A stretch of DNA of 40,298 bases from Methyloversatilis sp. Lineage in GTDB: Bacteria > Pseudomonadota > Gammaproteobacteria > Burkholderiales > Rhodocyclaceae. Numbering within the stretch: position 1 is the first letter of the stretch; each line of letters starts with the position of its first letter. The DNA lies in contig JAEUNO010000039.1 in NCBI GenBank assembly GCA_016791045.1, forward strand, positions 1-40,298. The letters are read 5' to 3'. Positions 17,683 through 26,304 of the stretch are shown here, piece by piece. The translations under genes and the position numbers were made by a program. A model generated the notes under the pieces. It did no database searches. It was given only the letters and a program-made list of their open reading frames with translations, and was not told the origin of the DNA.

Positions 17683-17722
17683 CGCAACAACGACGTTGCG
17701 GCCAGCGAGGCTCGAAAGCCTC
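17683..17722 (+). ncRNA. ANTAR-type two-hairpin RNA element in the nrtA leader
   Basis: Hairpin 1 is CGCAAC (17683-17688) with GTTGCG (17695-17700) around the six-base loop AACGAC, which has the A1 and G4 conserved in ANTAR target loops. Hairpin 2 is GAGGC (17707-17711) with GCCTC (17718-17722) around TCGAAA, also six bases but without A1/G4; its outer T-A could pair to leave a CGAA tetraloop. The element begins about five bases into the predicted transcript, upstream of a strong terminator and downstream of nasT. Confidence 0.55.
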
Positions 17723-17733
17723 CGACAGGGACA

Positions 17734-17784
17734 GGGGCGTCCATCCGGCTCGGCTTTCACCGCTGCGGATGCACGCCCCTTTTT
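17734..17784 (+). terminator. Intrinsic terminator (attenuator) in the nrtA leader
   Basis: GGGGCGT-C-CATCCG (17734-17747) pairs with CGGATG-C-ACGCCCC (17766-17779): 13 base pairs with one C/C mismatch, an 18-base loop, then TTTTT (17780-17784). It lies 37 bases upstream of the nrtA ATG, so it would stop transcription before the operon unless overridden, presumably by NasT bound to the preceding hairpins. Confidence 0.85.
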
Positions 17785-17821
17785 CATTCTGGAACGGAAA
17801 CATGAACCCACGGAGAACACG

Positions 17822-19123
17822 ATGGCTGACCATCCGAAACAGGCAGACGGCACGCAGGCCCCAGGCATCATCGAAACAGCAGACACGCGTCGCAGTTTCC
17901 TCAGGCAGGGCGTGGCACTCGGCGCAGGAGCCGCGCTCATGAGCATGGTGCCGCCGGGCGTCCGTTCCGGAGCGTGGGCTGCCGGCTCGGACGCACCCGA
18001 GAAGAAGGAAGTGCGCATCGGTTTCATTCCGCTGACTGACTGTTCCAGCGTCGTCATGGCGGCGGTCGAAAAATTCGACGAAAAGTACGGCATCAAGATC
18101 ATCCCGTCCAAGGAAGCTTCCTGGGCGGCGGTACGCGACAAGCTGGTGAACGGCGAACTCGATGCAGCGCACGTGCTGTACGGCCTCGTTTACGGCGTGC
18201 ATCTGGGCATCGGCGGCCCGAAGAAGGACATGGCCGTGCTGATGAGTCTGAACAACAACGGCCAGGCCATCACGCTCGCCAACAAGCTGAAGGACCAGGG
18301 CGTCACCGACGGCACCAGCCTGAAGAAACTGCTGACCAGCAAGCCGGGCGAGTACACGTTCGCGCAGACCTTCCCGACCGGCACTCATGCCATGTGGCTG
18401 TATTACTGGCTGGCCGCGCACGACATCAACCCGATGAAGGATGTCAAGGTCATCACCGTTCCGCCGCCGCAGATGGTCGCCAACATGCGTGTCGGCAACA
18501 TGGACGGTTTCTGCGTCGGCGAGCCCTGGAACAACCGCGCCATCATCGACAAGATCGGCTTCACCTCGGTGACGACGCAGGACATCTGGACCGATCACCC
18601 GGAAAAGGTGCTCGGCACTACCGCAGAATGGGTCAGCAAGTACCCGAACACGGCGCGCGCCATGACGGCTGCCGTCCTCGAAGCGGGCAAGTGGATCGAC
18701 GCCTCGCTGGCGAATCGTCGCAAGACGGCCGAAGTCGTGGCGACCAAGTCGTATATCAACACCGACATGGACGTCATCCTGGAACGCATGCTGGGTCGCT
18801 ACTCGAACGGCCTTGGCAAGAGCTGGGACGACAAGAATGCGATGAAATTCTTCAACGACGGCGCGGTGAATTTCCCCTACCTGTCGGACGGCATGTGGTT
18901 CCTGACCCAGCACAAGCGCTGGGGCCTGCTGAAGAGCGACCCGGACTACCTCGCGGTCGCCAAGGCGATCAATCGCATCGACATCTACAAGCAGGCCGCG
19001 ACGGCGGCCGGCGCGCCGCTGCCCAAGAGCGACATGCGTTCGCACAAGCTGATCGACGGTGTCACCTGGGACGGCAAGGAACCGCAGAAGTATGCCGGCA
19101 GCTTCAAGGTCAACGCCGCTTGA
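17822..19123 (+). CDS. nrtA: Nitrate ABC transporter, periplasmic substrate-binding protein
   Basis: This 433-residue protein begins with a Tat signal (TRRSFLRQGVALGAG at about residues 21-35, then a hydrophobic stretch and AWAA near 58), so it is exported folded. The mature part is a CmpA/NrtA-type binding protein (EKKEVRIGFIPLTDCSSVVM, GVHLGIGGPKKDMAVLMSLNNNG, VGEPWNNRAI are split over the fold). It captures nitrate or nitrite for NrtB/NrtD. The start ATG 17822 follows CGGAG with good spacing; the open frame extends further upstream only through the attenuator. Expression should need sigma-54, an NtrC-type activator and antitermination. Cyanate or bicarbonate relatives exist, but the nasT and molybdenum-cofactor neighbours favour nitrate. 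Confidence 0.9.
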   Translation: MADHPKQADGTQAPGIIETADTRRSFLRQGVALGAGAALMSMVPPGVRSGAWAAGSDAPEKKEVRIGFIPLTDCSSVVMAAVEKFDEKYGIKIIPSKEASWAAVRDKLVNGELDAAHVLYGLVYGVHLGIGGPKKDMAVLMSLNNNGQAITLANKLKDQGVTDGTSLKKLLTSKPGEYTFAQTFPTGTHAMWLYYWLAAHDINPMKDVKVITVPPPQMVANMRVGNMDGFCVGEPWNNRAIIDKIGFTSVTTQDIWTDHPEKVLGTTAEWVSKYPNTARAMTAAVLEAGKWIDASLANRRKTAEVVATKSYINTDMDVILERMLGRYSNGLGKSWDDKNAMKFFNDGAVNFPYLSDGMWFLTQHKRWGLLKSDPDYLAVAKAINRIDIYKQAATAAGAPLPKSDMRSHKLIDGVTWDGKEPQKYAGSFKVNAA

Positions 19124-19132
19124 TGGTTCGGG

Positions 19133-19150
19133 CGCGGGGTTCGCCCCGCG
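19133..19150 (+). repeat. Intercistronic hairpin between nrtA and nrtB
   Basis: CGCGGGG (19133-19139) pairs perfectly with CCCCGCG (19144-19150) around a TTCG tetraloop, nine bases after the nrtA stop and 26 before the nrtB ATG. No T-tract follows. Hairpins here in binding-protein operons usually protect the upstream message, giving more binding protein than permease. Confidence 0.7.
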
Positions 19151-19176
19151 TCCTCCGGTACCGAAAGGAGTCAATC

Positions 19177-20100
19177 ATGAGTGCAGCAATCATTACCAGT
19201 GACAAGGTCGTTCCGATGACGTCGGGCGCCGCCGCCGCGCCGGTGCGCGCCGCGAACGAAGCCGTGCCGGTCGCGCCGCCTGTGGTGGCCGCCGCGCCGC
19301 GCGAGCCGCGCACGCCGGTGTCGGAAATCCTGCTGAACATCTTCAAGGCGGTGTTTCCGCCGATCGCCGGCATGGTGCTGCTGATCGCCGTGTGGGCGCT
19401 GCTGGCCGGCTCAGGCGGCAGCATCCCGGGGCCGCTGCCGGTGTGGGAAGCGGCCAAGGTGCTGTTTGCCGACCCGTTCTACAACAACGGGCCGAACGAC
19501 ATGGGCATCGGCTGGAACGTGCTGTCGTCGCTGCAGCGCGTCGGCATCGGTTTCGGCTTCGCCGCCCTGGTCGGCATTCCGCTGGGCTTCATCATCGGCC
19601 GCTTCGCCTTCATGAACGCCATGCTCGACCCGATCATTTCGCTGCTGCGCCCGGTCAGCCCGCTGGCCTGGCTGCCGATCGGTCTGCTGGTGTTCAAGCA
19701 GGCCGATCCGGCCGCCACCTGGACCATCTTCATCTGTTCCATCTGGCCGATGATCATCAACACCGCGGTCGGCGTGCAGCGCGTGCCGCAGGACTACATG
19801 AACGTGGCGCGCGTGCTCGATCTGAGCGAGTGGAAGATCGTCACCAAGATCCTGTTCCCGTCGGTGCTGCCCTACATGCTGACCGGCATCCGCCTGTCCA
19901 TCGGCACCGCCTGGCTGGTCATCGTCGCCGCCGAAATGCTGACTGGCGGCGTGGGCATCGGCTTCTGGGTGTGGGACGAGTGGAACAACCTGAAGGTGGA
20001 GCACATCATCATCGCCATCTTCGTCATCGGCATCGTCGGTCTGCTGCTCGAACAGTTCCTGCTGCTGCTCGCCCGCCGCTTCTCGTACGGCAACAGCTGA
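19177..20100 (+). CDS. nrtB: Nitrate ABC transporter permease
   Basis: This 307-residue inner-membrane protein has a cytosolic Ala/Pro/Val-rich N-terminus (about residues 1-50) and six predicted membrane helices. It carries the ABC permease signature for docking to the ATPase (VGVQRVPQDYMNVARVLDLSEWKIVTKILFPSVLPYML is this EAA-like region, about 198-236). Blocks PLAWLPIGLLVFK and GTAWLVIVAAEMLTGGVGIGFWVWDEWN are typical of NrtB/SsuC-type permeases for oxyanions. The ATG follows AAAGGAG at a spacing of six bases. It forms one operon with nrtA and nrtD. The open frame extends upstream within nrtA in another frame, which I disregard. Confidence 0.9.
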   Translation: MSAAIITSDKVVPMTSGAAAAPVRAANEAVPVAPPVVAAAPREPRTPVSEILLNIFKAVFPPIAGMVLLIAVWALLAGSGGSIPGPLPVWEAAKVLFADPFYNNGPNDMGIGWNVLSSLQRVGIGFGFAALVGIPLGFIIGRFAFMNAMLDPIISLLRPVSPLAWLPIGLLVFKQADPAATWTIFICSIWPMIINTAVGVQRVPQDYMNVARVLDLSEWKIVTKILFPSVLPYMLTGIRLSIGTAWLVIVAAEMLTGGVGIGFWVWDEWNNLKVEHIIIAIFVIGIVGLLLEQFLLLLARRFSYGNS

Positions 20101-20121
20101 TCACGGACCCAGGAGATTCCC

Positions 20122-20916
20122 ATGAGCAAAGTCATCGTCAAGGTCGAGAACGCCGGCATGTCCTTCGATACCAAGAAGGGCAAGTTCGTCGCGCTGCGCG
20201 ACATCGACCTCACTATCGCCGAAGGCGAGTTCGTCACGCTGATCGGCCACTCCGGCTGCGGCAAGTCGACGCTGCTGAACCTGATCGCCGGGCTCACGCT
20301 GCCGACCAGCGGCAACCTGTTCTGCGACGGGCGCGAAATCGCCGGCCCGGGCCCGGAGCGCGCCGTGGTGTTCCAGAATCACTCGCTGCTGCCCTGGCTG
20401 ACCTGCCGCGAGAACGTGCTGCTGGCGGTCGAGCGCGTGTTCGGCAAGAAGGAAGGCAAGGGCAAGCTGAAGGCGCGCGCCGAGGCGGCGCTCGAAATGG
20501 TGCATATGGACCACGCGCTGGACAAGCTGCCGCATGAAATTTCAGGCGGCATGAAGCAGCGCGTCGGCATCGCGCGCGCGTTTGCGATGGAGCCGAAGAT
20601 CCTGCTGATGGACGAGCCCTTCGGTGCACTCGACGCACTGACGCGCGCCAGCCTGCAGGACGAGCTGAACGGCGTCATGGAAAAGACGGGCGCCACCGTG
20701 GTGATGGTGACGCACGACGTCGACGAGGCGGTGCTGCTGTCCGACCGCATCGTCATGATGACCAATGGCCCGGCCGCCACCATCGGTGAAATCCTTGAAG
20801 TGAAGCTGGCCCGCCCGCGCGATCGGTTGAAACTGGCGCATGACCACGACTTCGTCGAGTACCGCGCCGCGCTGCTCGAGTTCCTGTACCAGAAGCAGGT
20901 GAAGAAGGCGGCCTGA
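20122..20916 (+). CDS. nrtD: Nitrate ABC transporter ATP-binding protein
   Basis: This 264-residue cytosolic ATPase powers NrtAB. It shows Walker A GHSGCGKST (42-50), a Q-loop FQNHSLLPW, the signature SGGMKQR, Walker B LLMDEPFGALD and the switch histidine in MVTHDVDEA. It lacks the NrtA-like C-terminal extension that marks NrtC, so it is the NrtD form and presumably works as a homodimer. ATG 20122 follows AGGAG with a short gap after nrtB (21 bases). A REP-like hairpin follows the stop. No nitrate or nitrite reductase gene lies in the window, so the enzymes served are elsewhere. Confidence 0.9.
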   Translation: MSKVIVKVENAGMSFDTKKGKFVALRDIDLTIAEGEFVTLIGHSGCGKSTLLNLIAGLTLPTSGNLFCDGREIAGPGPERAVVFQNHSLLPWLTCRENVLLAVERVFGKKEGKGKLKARAEAALEMVHMDHALDKLPHEISGGMKQRVGIARAFAMEPKILLMDEPFGALDALTRASLQDELNGVMEKTGATVVMVTHDVDEAVLLSDRIVMMTNGPAATIGEILEVKLARPRDRLKLAHDHDFVEYRAALLEFLYQKQVKKAA

Positions 20917-20923
20917 CACGCCG

Positions 20924-20955
20924 CAGGTTGGGCATCGCTGCGCTCACCCAACCTG
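20924..20955. repeat. REP-like palindrome after nrtD
   Basis: CAGGTTGGG (20924-20932) pairs perfectly with CCCAACCTG (20947-20955) around 14 bases, starting 7 bases after the nrtD stop. The GGTTGGG...CCCAACC form with TGCGCTCA in the loop is a common proteobacterial intergenic palindrome. It may act as a transcript 3' end. The remaining 167 bases up to mobB hold no gene that I can see. Confidence 0.6.
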
Positions 20956-21122
20956 AGAAGCTGTGCGCAGTCGACGTACGCGTAGACGCTGCGCTCGCCT
21001 GCAAGGGCGAAGTGCAGGGTCAATCTGTGCCGTTTCCGGCAAACCATGGCGGACGAGGCGGCTGCCGTGCGCGTGTGCGGTCGCCTGGGCGATAATCGCG
21101 GTTTTCCCGCACCGCCCAGCCC

Positions 21123-21617
21123 ATGAAAGTTTTCGGATTTGCCGGCTACAGCGGCTCCGGCAAGACCACGCTGATCGAACAGCTCATCCCGCACTTCGTG
21201 CTGGAGGGGCTGACCGTTTCGCTGATCAAGCATGCGCATGCCGGGTTCGACATCGACCGCCCGGGCAAGGATTCCTTCCGCCTGCGCGAAGCCGGCTGCA
21301 CCGAAGTGCTGCTCACGTCCAACAACCGCTGGGTGCTGATGCACGAACTGCGCGGTCGCGACGAGCCGTCGCTCGATGAGCAGATCGCGGCGCTGAGCCC
21401 GTGCGACCTGTTGCTGGTGGAAGGTTTCAAGGCCTCGCCGATTCCGAAGCTGGAAATCCATCGTCCGTCGCACGACCGGCCGCTGATGTACCCGGACAAC
21501 CCGCATGTGGTCGCGGTCGCGACCGATGTGCCGATGGAACTTCCGTTGCCGCGGCTCGACCTGAACGATGTGGACGCCATCGCCGGCTTCATCCTCACGC
21601 ACCAGGGGTTCAGATGA
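21123..21617 (+). CDS. mobB: Molybdopterin-guanine dinucleotide biosynthesis adaptor MobB
   Basis: This 164-residue P-loop protein has Walker A GYSGSGKTT (K14) and the family blocks LIKHAHAGFDIDRPGKDSF and CDLLLVEGFKASPIPKLEI (both typical of MobB). It binds GTP and assists MobA in attaching GMP to molybdopterin, making the MGD cofactor used by assimilatory and respiratory nitrate reductases. ATG 21123 is preceded by GATAAT (21091-21096), which could be a -10 element though no good -35 is seen. Its stop overlaps the moeA start (ATGA). The position directly after nrtABD suggests that it supplies cofactor for nitrate reductase. Confidence 0.92.
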   Translation: MKVFGFAGYSGSGKTTLIEQLIPHFVLEGLTVSLIKHAHAGFDIDRPGKDSFRLREAGCTEVLLTSNNRWVLMHELRGRDEPSLDEQIAALSPCDLLLVEGFKASPIPKLEIHRPSHDRPLMYPDNPHVVAVATDVPMELPLPRLDLNDVDAIAGFILTHQGFR

Positions 21618-22831
21618 ACGAAATGCTTACGCTCGACGCCGCACTTGCGCGCCTGCTCGATGCCGCGCGTCCGATCGGCGACACCGAAACGGTCAGCACC
21701 TTCCATGCGGCCGGTCGTGTGCTGGCGCGCGATCAGCGGTCGGCCATCACGGTACCGCCGCACGACAACAGCAGCATGGATGGCTACGCGGTGCGCGTGG
21801 CCGACCTCGAATCGGTCGGCGACTGCCTGCCGGTCAGCCAGCGCATTCCGGCCGGACACGTCGGTGCGCCGCTGGCGCCCCGCACCTGTGCGCGCATCTT
21901 CACCGGCGCGCCGGTCCCCGCGGGTGCCGACGCCATCGTGATGCAGGAAGCCACGCGCACCACCGACGCCGGCGTGTGCTTCGACGAGATACCGAAGAGC
22001 GGCGCTTGGATACGCCGCGCCGGCGAAGACATCCGCAGCGGCGACACGGTGCTGGCGGCCGGCAGCCGGCTGCGCGCGCAGGAAGTCGGCCTGGCCGCGT
22101 CGGTCGGGCTGGCCGACCTGCCGGTGGTGCGCCGGCCGCGCGTCGCCCTCTTTTCCACCGGCGACGAACTGGTCATGCCGGGCCAGCCGCTGCCGCCGGG
22201 TGCCATCTACAACTCGAACCGCTACCTGCTGCGCGCACTGTGCGAGGCGCTGGGCTGCGAAGTGCTCGATCTGGGCATCGTGCCGGACCGGCTCGACGCC
22301 ACGCGCGCTGCGCTGCGAGAAGCGGCGGCGACCTGCGATGTCATCCTGACCAGTGGCGGCGTCGGTGTCGGCGAGGAAGACCACATCAAGCCGGCGCTCG
22401 AAGCCGAAGGCGGGCTGGACAGCTGGAAGATCGCGATGAAGCCGGGCAAGCCGCTGGCGCACGGCCATGTGAAACGCTCCGATGGCAGCATGGCCGACTT
22501 CCTGGGTCTGCCCGGCAATCCGGTGTCCAGCTTCGTCACCTTCCTGCTGCTGGTGCGCCCGTTCATCCTGCGCCGCATGGGTGTGCAGGACGTGACGCCG
22601 GTGCCCTTCATGGTGCGCGCCGACTTCGACTGGCCGAAACCCGATCGCCGGCGCGAATTCCTGCGCGTGCGCCGCACCGCCACCGGCGGGCTGGCGCTGT
22701 TCGACAACCAGAGCTCCGGCGTGCTCACATCGACCGTGTGGGGCGATGGCCTGGCCGACATCGCGGCCGGGCAGACGATCGCCCGGGGCGATGCCGTGCC
22801 TTTCCTGTCCTTCGAATCGCTGCTGTACTGA
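21614..22831 (+). CDS. moeA: Molybdopterin molybdenumtransferase MoeA
   Basis: This 405-residue cytosolic enzyme inserts molybdate into adenylylated molybdopterin. Typical blocks are DNSSMDGYAVR (about residues 51-61), IFTGAPVPAGADAIVMQE, the MoCF-fold FSTGDELVMPGQPLPPGAIYNSN, and SGGVGVGEEDHIKPALE, followed by FLGLPGNPVSSFVTF. Length is as usual for bacterial MoeA. I start at ATG 21614, which overlaps the mobB stop by four bases; the frame stays open further upstream inside mobB but that part has no MoeA similarity. moaD follows after three bases, so mobB-moeA-moaD-moaE is one operon. Confidence 0.93.
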   Translation: MNEMLTLDAALARLLDAARPIGDTETVSTFHAAGRVLARDQRSAITVPPHDNSSMDGYAVRVADLESVGDCLPVSQRIPAGHVGAPLAPRTCARIFTGAPVPAGADAIVMQEATRTTDAGVCFDEIPKSGAWIRRAGEDIRSGDTVLAAGSRLRAQEVGLAASVGLADLPVVRRPRVALFSTGDELVMPGQPLPPGAIYNSNRYLLRALCEALGCEVLDLGIVPDRLDATRAALREAAATCDVILTSGGVGVGEEDHIKPALEAEGGLDSWKIAMKPGKPLAHGHVKRSDGSMADFLGLPGNPVSSFVTFLLLVRPFILRRMGVQDVTPVPFMVRADFDWPKPDRRREFLRVRRTATGGLALFDNQSSGVLTSTVWGDGLADIAAGQTIARGDAVPFLSFESLLY

Positions 22832-22834
22832 GTC

Positions 22835-23098
22835 ATGACGAACAAGACCATCAAAGTGCTGTATTTCGCCGCGCTGCGCGAAGCGCTCGGCACCCCGGGC
22901 GAAACGGTCGAGCTGCCGGACGGCTGCACGACGCTGGCCGGCGTGCGTGCGCTGATCGCCGGTCGCGGCGGAGACTGGGCGAAGCTGGCGCAGATGAAGA
23001 ACCTGCGTGCCGCGATCAACCAGCGCATGGCCGATCCGGACACGCCGGTGGCCGACGGCGACGAGGTCGCCTTCTTTCCGCCGGTCACCGGCGGCTGA
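22835..23098 (+). CDS. moaD: Molybdopterin synthase small subunit MoaD
   Basis: This 87-residue ubiquitin-like protein ends in the diagnostic Gly-Gly (PVTGG). MoeB activates that end to a thiocarboxylate, which MoaE uses to add sulfur to precursor Z. Typical blocks are VLYFAALREALGTPGETVEL (residues 8-27) and PVADGDEVAFFPPVTGG. It starts three bases after moeA and lies 13 bases before moaE, so the two synthase subunits are cotranscribed. Confidence 0.93.
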   Translation: MTNKTIKVLYFAALREALGTPGETVELPDGCTTLAGVRALIAGRGGDWAKLAQMKNLRAAINQRMADPDTPVADGDEVAFFPPVTGG

Positions 23099-23111
23099 AC
23101 GGGAGGCAGGC

Positions 23112-23564
23112 ATGAGCGTAAGTGTCCGCGAAGCCGATTTCGACATCGGCGCCGAAATCGACGCGCTGCTGGCCGGCCGCACCGACGTCGGCGCGGTGGC
23201 CACCTTCACCGGTCTGGTGCGCGACATGAACGACGGTTCGGGCGTGCACGCGATGACGCTCGAACACTATCCGGGCATGACCGAGTCTGCGCTGGAAGAC
23301 ATCGTCGCCCGGGCGAAGTCGCGCTGGGACATTCTCGCGGTGCGCGTGATCCATCGCGTCGGCCTGTTGCAACCGGCCGACCGCATCGTGCTGGTCATCG
23401 TCGCCGGCAGTCACCGCGGCGAAGCCTTCGCGGCGTGCGAATTCATCATGGACTACCTGAAGACGCGCGCCCCGTTCTGGAAGCGCGAGGACACGCCCGA
23501 CGGCAGCCGCTGGGTCGATGCGCGCGAGACCGACGACAGCGCAGCGCAGCGCTGGAGCAGGTAG
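23112..23564 (+). CDS. moaE: Molybdopterin synthase catalytic subunit MoaE
   Basis: This 150-residue subunit converts precursor Z to molybdopterin with sulfur from MoaD. The active-site lysines are in KTRAPFWKRE (K117 and K124), and the family block VAGSHRGEAFAACEFIMDYLK precedes them. ATG 23112 has GGGAGG (23101-23106) at ideal spacing; the frame is open further upstream through moaD but without an SD. It ends the cofactor operon and is convergent with the restriction gene, 34 bases away. Confidence 0.93.
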   Translation: MSVSVREADFDIGAEIDALLAGRTDVGAVATFTGLVRDMNDGSGVHAMTLEHYPGMTESALEDIVARAKSRWDILAVRVIHRVGLLQPADRIVLVIVAGSHRGEAFAACEFIMDYLKTRAPFWKREDTPDGSRWVDARETDDSAAQRWSR

Positions 23565-23598
23565 GCGCGTTTGCCATCCTTAGCGTCGGGGCCTCGTT

Positions 23599-26304
23599 TC
23601 AGCTCAATGCGTCGGCGATCCGATCCCATTGCCGGTCGCTGACCATCACGAACCGGCAGCGACCGCCTGACAGCCCCGCCCACAAGCCGCCGATCAGGCG
23701 GTCATCCGCAGCGGCAGCCCAGCGATCCGCGCCTTTGTCCTCGACCGCCAGAATCGCGCCGGCCGCGTCCCCGGTGTCGGGTAGCCGGCACAGAAAGTCC
23801 GGGTAAAAGCGCCCGTCGGCCTTCTGCAGAAAGAACGAACTGCCCTCGCGGCGAACGAGGTTGCGCACCCAGAAGCGGATGCGGCCTTGCTGCGCCTGAA
23901 TGTCGAGCCAGCAGGCACACTCGAACTCTTCCCGGCTGTCGAAGTCGCCGATGCGCCCGTAAAAATGCCTGCGAAAATCGAAGTGCCCGAAACGGCCGTC
24001 GTAATCGCGGCTGGGTGCGTAGGCCTGCGCATGAAATTCGAACGCGTACTGATCGGTCACTGCCACGCGCGATGCCGCATCGTCGCCGAACAGCGCCTGC
24101 TGGAACGCGTTGCCGACCGCCTGCTGGCGCAGCGCCCGGATGCGTGCTTCCAGCAGATTGCGGATCATGAACTTCTGCAGGTTGGCGCGGGCGAGGGTGA
24201 AGCCGTCCCGGCTCAGCAGCGTGGTCAGCCACGCGGCGACGAAGGCCTGTTTGCTGGCGTGGGTCAGCGAAGGCTCGGGCAGGTTGCGGCAGAGCCAGGT
24301 CGCAATGCGCACCTCATCCCAGTTCTCGGGCCGGTAGACCAGACCCAGATCGCGTTGAAGATCGGGCAGGAAGCGCGAAACGACCTTGCCGCTCGCGCCA
24401 TCCACATCGATCTCGCCACCTTCAGATGCCTTCAGGCCGCTTCCAAGCGTGGTCAGGTCATCGGCCGTCGGTGTGGCATCGTAGGGCGACAGGTCCCACG
24501 GGTATTCCAGCACTTCCGGGTCGTCGAACAACTGCAGCGTGCCCTGAACGCGTAACGCAAGTTGCGGTACGCGGAAGCGTTCGCCCAGCTCGGCCGGGGT
24601 CTGGAAAAACTCGATGGCCGTGGTACGACTGATCTCCGCTGCTTCAAGGATGGCCGCAATGGCAGATTCACTTTTGACCGATGCCTGCAAATCGCCTGTT
24701 TCGTCTTCGGTCAGCGGGGCGCTGATGGTCAGCGTGTTGAGCTTGCCGTCCCAACTCACCTTGTCGCGCACCGACCTGGGTACGCTTCTGAGATCGGGTT
24801 TCTCGGAAAGCGTGATCGCGACCGGTCGCACCACGATGCGGCCGGCGTGCCCGTCCAGATCCAGGCGACCTTGATCGGGCCTCGCTGCGGTGACGAACTC
24901 GCCCACTTCGCGCCGCTCGAATCCAGCCCCGGCCACCAGGCGATCACGCAGCGCGCCGGCCGTCTCGGCAAAGTTGCGTGACACCACGAAGGCATACGAC
25001 CTGTTCAGGGCCGCGGCCTTTCTATGGTGCGCGTCCGGCTGCCGCAGCACGCGCCCCAGCAGTTGCTCGACGGCGGTGGCCGACGACAGCGACGCCATGC
25101 TGACCAGGATGTACGCGAATGGGCAGTCCCAGCCTTCCGCCAGCGCGCGCTGTGTAATGATGAATTTCACCGGGCAGGCCGGGTCGGCAATGCCGCCGGT
25201 GTAGTCGGTGTCGATCTGCTCAAGCCCCCGTTCATCCCCGGTGGCAACGATGATTTCGCTCTCCGGAACACCGTGATTGCTGATCAGCTCGAGCCGGACC
25301 TTCTCGAAATCCAGCGTATCGACGCCGGCCCGGCGCGGTTCGGACTGGATCAGCACAAGCGGGCGCAGATACGGCGCACCGGCGCGGCGTTCCATCTCGG
25401 CGAGCTGATGCAGCGCATCGCGCTGGCCGATCGCATCGGCCAGGCACTGCTGCCAGTTCGGTTCGGTCTGCAGCACCACCGGCAGCTTGATCATTTCTTC
25501 CGCCTTCAACTCGGCGGCCGACACGCTGTGCAGCACATTGCTGGGCGTGCGCTCCAGATCGGGCGTGGCGGTCAGTTCCATCACGCCGCTGGGTCGGAAT
25601 CGCGCCAGCATGTCGAATGCCAGTTCAGTGCGGCTGTTGTGCGCCTCGTCGACGATGACGAAAGGGCGGCGCAGCCGCAGTACGTTGGCCAGCGAATAAG
25701 GCGTGGTGCGCGCCGGGCCTTCGCCTTCGCTCAGCAATTCATCGCGCTGCAACAGCGACAGACTGTCAAAGTGGTGCATCAGCGCGCCGCTGCTTTGATA
25801 GACCTTGCGGCATTCCTCGTCCGCCACTTGAAACGCTTGCCGCGTCGCCACGATGACTGTTGTCGAGGTGTCCAGCGTTGCGCGGGTGACGCTCTTGGCT
25901 TCTTCCAGATCGAGCACCGTGATCGGGCCCGCCTCCCGCAGCGCCGCGTGATAGGGATGCGCGCGATTCTTCAGCGCCTTGATCGTTTGTTCGCGGATGG
26001 GTTTGCTTGGCACGAGCCAAAGAATCACGCTGTGTTCGATGCGCAGCAGGTGCGTGTTGGCCAGAGCCACCCCCTTCGCGGCCAGCCAAGTCTTGCCGCC
26101 ACCGGTTGGCACGCGCAGACAGAAGTACGGCATGTCGGCCGGAAAACCCGACAGCGCGCGGTAGGGATTGCCTTGCCCCCAAAGCCTTTCGGTGGTCGCG
26201 GTGAAGGCGATCGACGGCGAGGGCAGTTCGTGGCAGGCCTTGAAATACGCCTCGATGCTGTCGAGTACCTGCTGCTGGTAGGCCTTGGGCGCAAACGGAC
26301 TCAC
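23599..26304 (-). CDS. res: Type III restriction endonuclease, Res subunit
   Basis: This 901-residue protein has an N-terminal superfamily 2 helicase/translocase and a C-terminal nuclease. Motifs are Walker A VPTGGGKTW (K71), DEAH (219-222), TATPD, and the motif VI region QLLGRVLRQP. Near the end D836 (FYPDF) and E855-D856-K857 form a PD-(D/E)xK nuclease. With Mod it would cut unmethylated DNA after ATP-driven translocation. The start is GTG at 26304, overlapping the stop of the small gene before it (GTGA); an open frame reaches 26469 but overlaps that gene and looks unlike Res. It is last in the mod-kinase-small-res operon. All motifs look intact, so it should be active. Confidence 0.9.
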   Translation of the reverse strand: MSPFAPKAYQQQVLDSIEAYFKACHELPSPSIAFTATTERLWGQGNPYRALSGFPADMPYFCLRVPTGGGKTWLAAKGVALANTHLLRIEHSVILWLVPSKPIREQTIKALKNRAHPYHAALREAGPITVLDLEEAKSVTRATLDTSTTVIVATRQAFQVADEECRKVYQSSGALMHHFDSLSLLQRDELLSEGEGPARTTPYSLANVLRLRRPFVIVDEAHNSRTELAFDMLARFRPSGVMELTATPDLERTPSNVLHSVSAAELKAEEMIKLPVVLQTEPNWQQCLADAIGQRDALHQLAEMERRAGAPYLRPLVLIQSEPRRAGVDTLDFEKVRLELISNHGVPESEIIVATGDERGLEQIDTDYTGGIADPACPVKFIITQRALAEGWDCPFAYILVSMASLSSATAVEQLLGRVLRQPDAHHRKAAALNRSYAFVVSRNFAETAGALRDRLVAGAGFERREVGEFVTAARPDQGRLDLDGHAGRIVVRPVAITLSEKPDLRSVPRSVRDKVSWDGKLNTLTISAPLTEDETGDLQASVKSESAIAAILEAAEISRTTAIEFFQTPAELGERFRVPQLALRVQGTLQLFDDPEVLEYPWDLSPYDATPTADDLTTLGSGLKASEGGEIDVDGASGKVVSRFLPDLQRDLGLVYRPENWDEVRIATWLCRNLPEPSLTHASKQAFVAAWLTTLLSRDGFTLARANLQKFMIRNLLEARIRALRQQAVGNAFQQALFGDDAASRVAVTDQYAFEFHAQAYAPSRDYDGRFGHFDFRRHFYGRIGDFDSREEFECACWLDIQAQQGRIRFWVRNLVRREGSSFFLQKADGRFYPDFLCRLPDTGDAAGAILAVEDKGADRWAAAADDRLIGGLWAGLSGGRCRFVMVSDRQWDRIADALS

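Noticed and set aside
17718-17738. Antiterminator helix GCCTC with GGGGC in the nrtA leader
   Set aside because: It includes a G-U pair and a large loop, and would be disrupted rather than favoured by a protein that stabilises the second hairpin, opposite to the expected mechanism.
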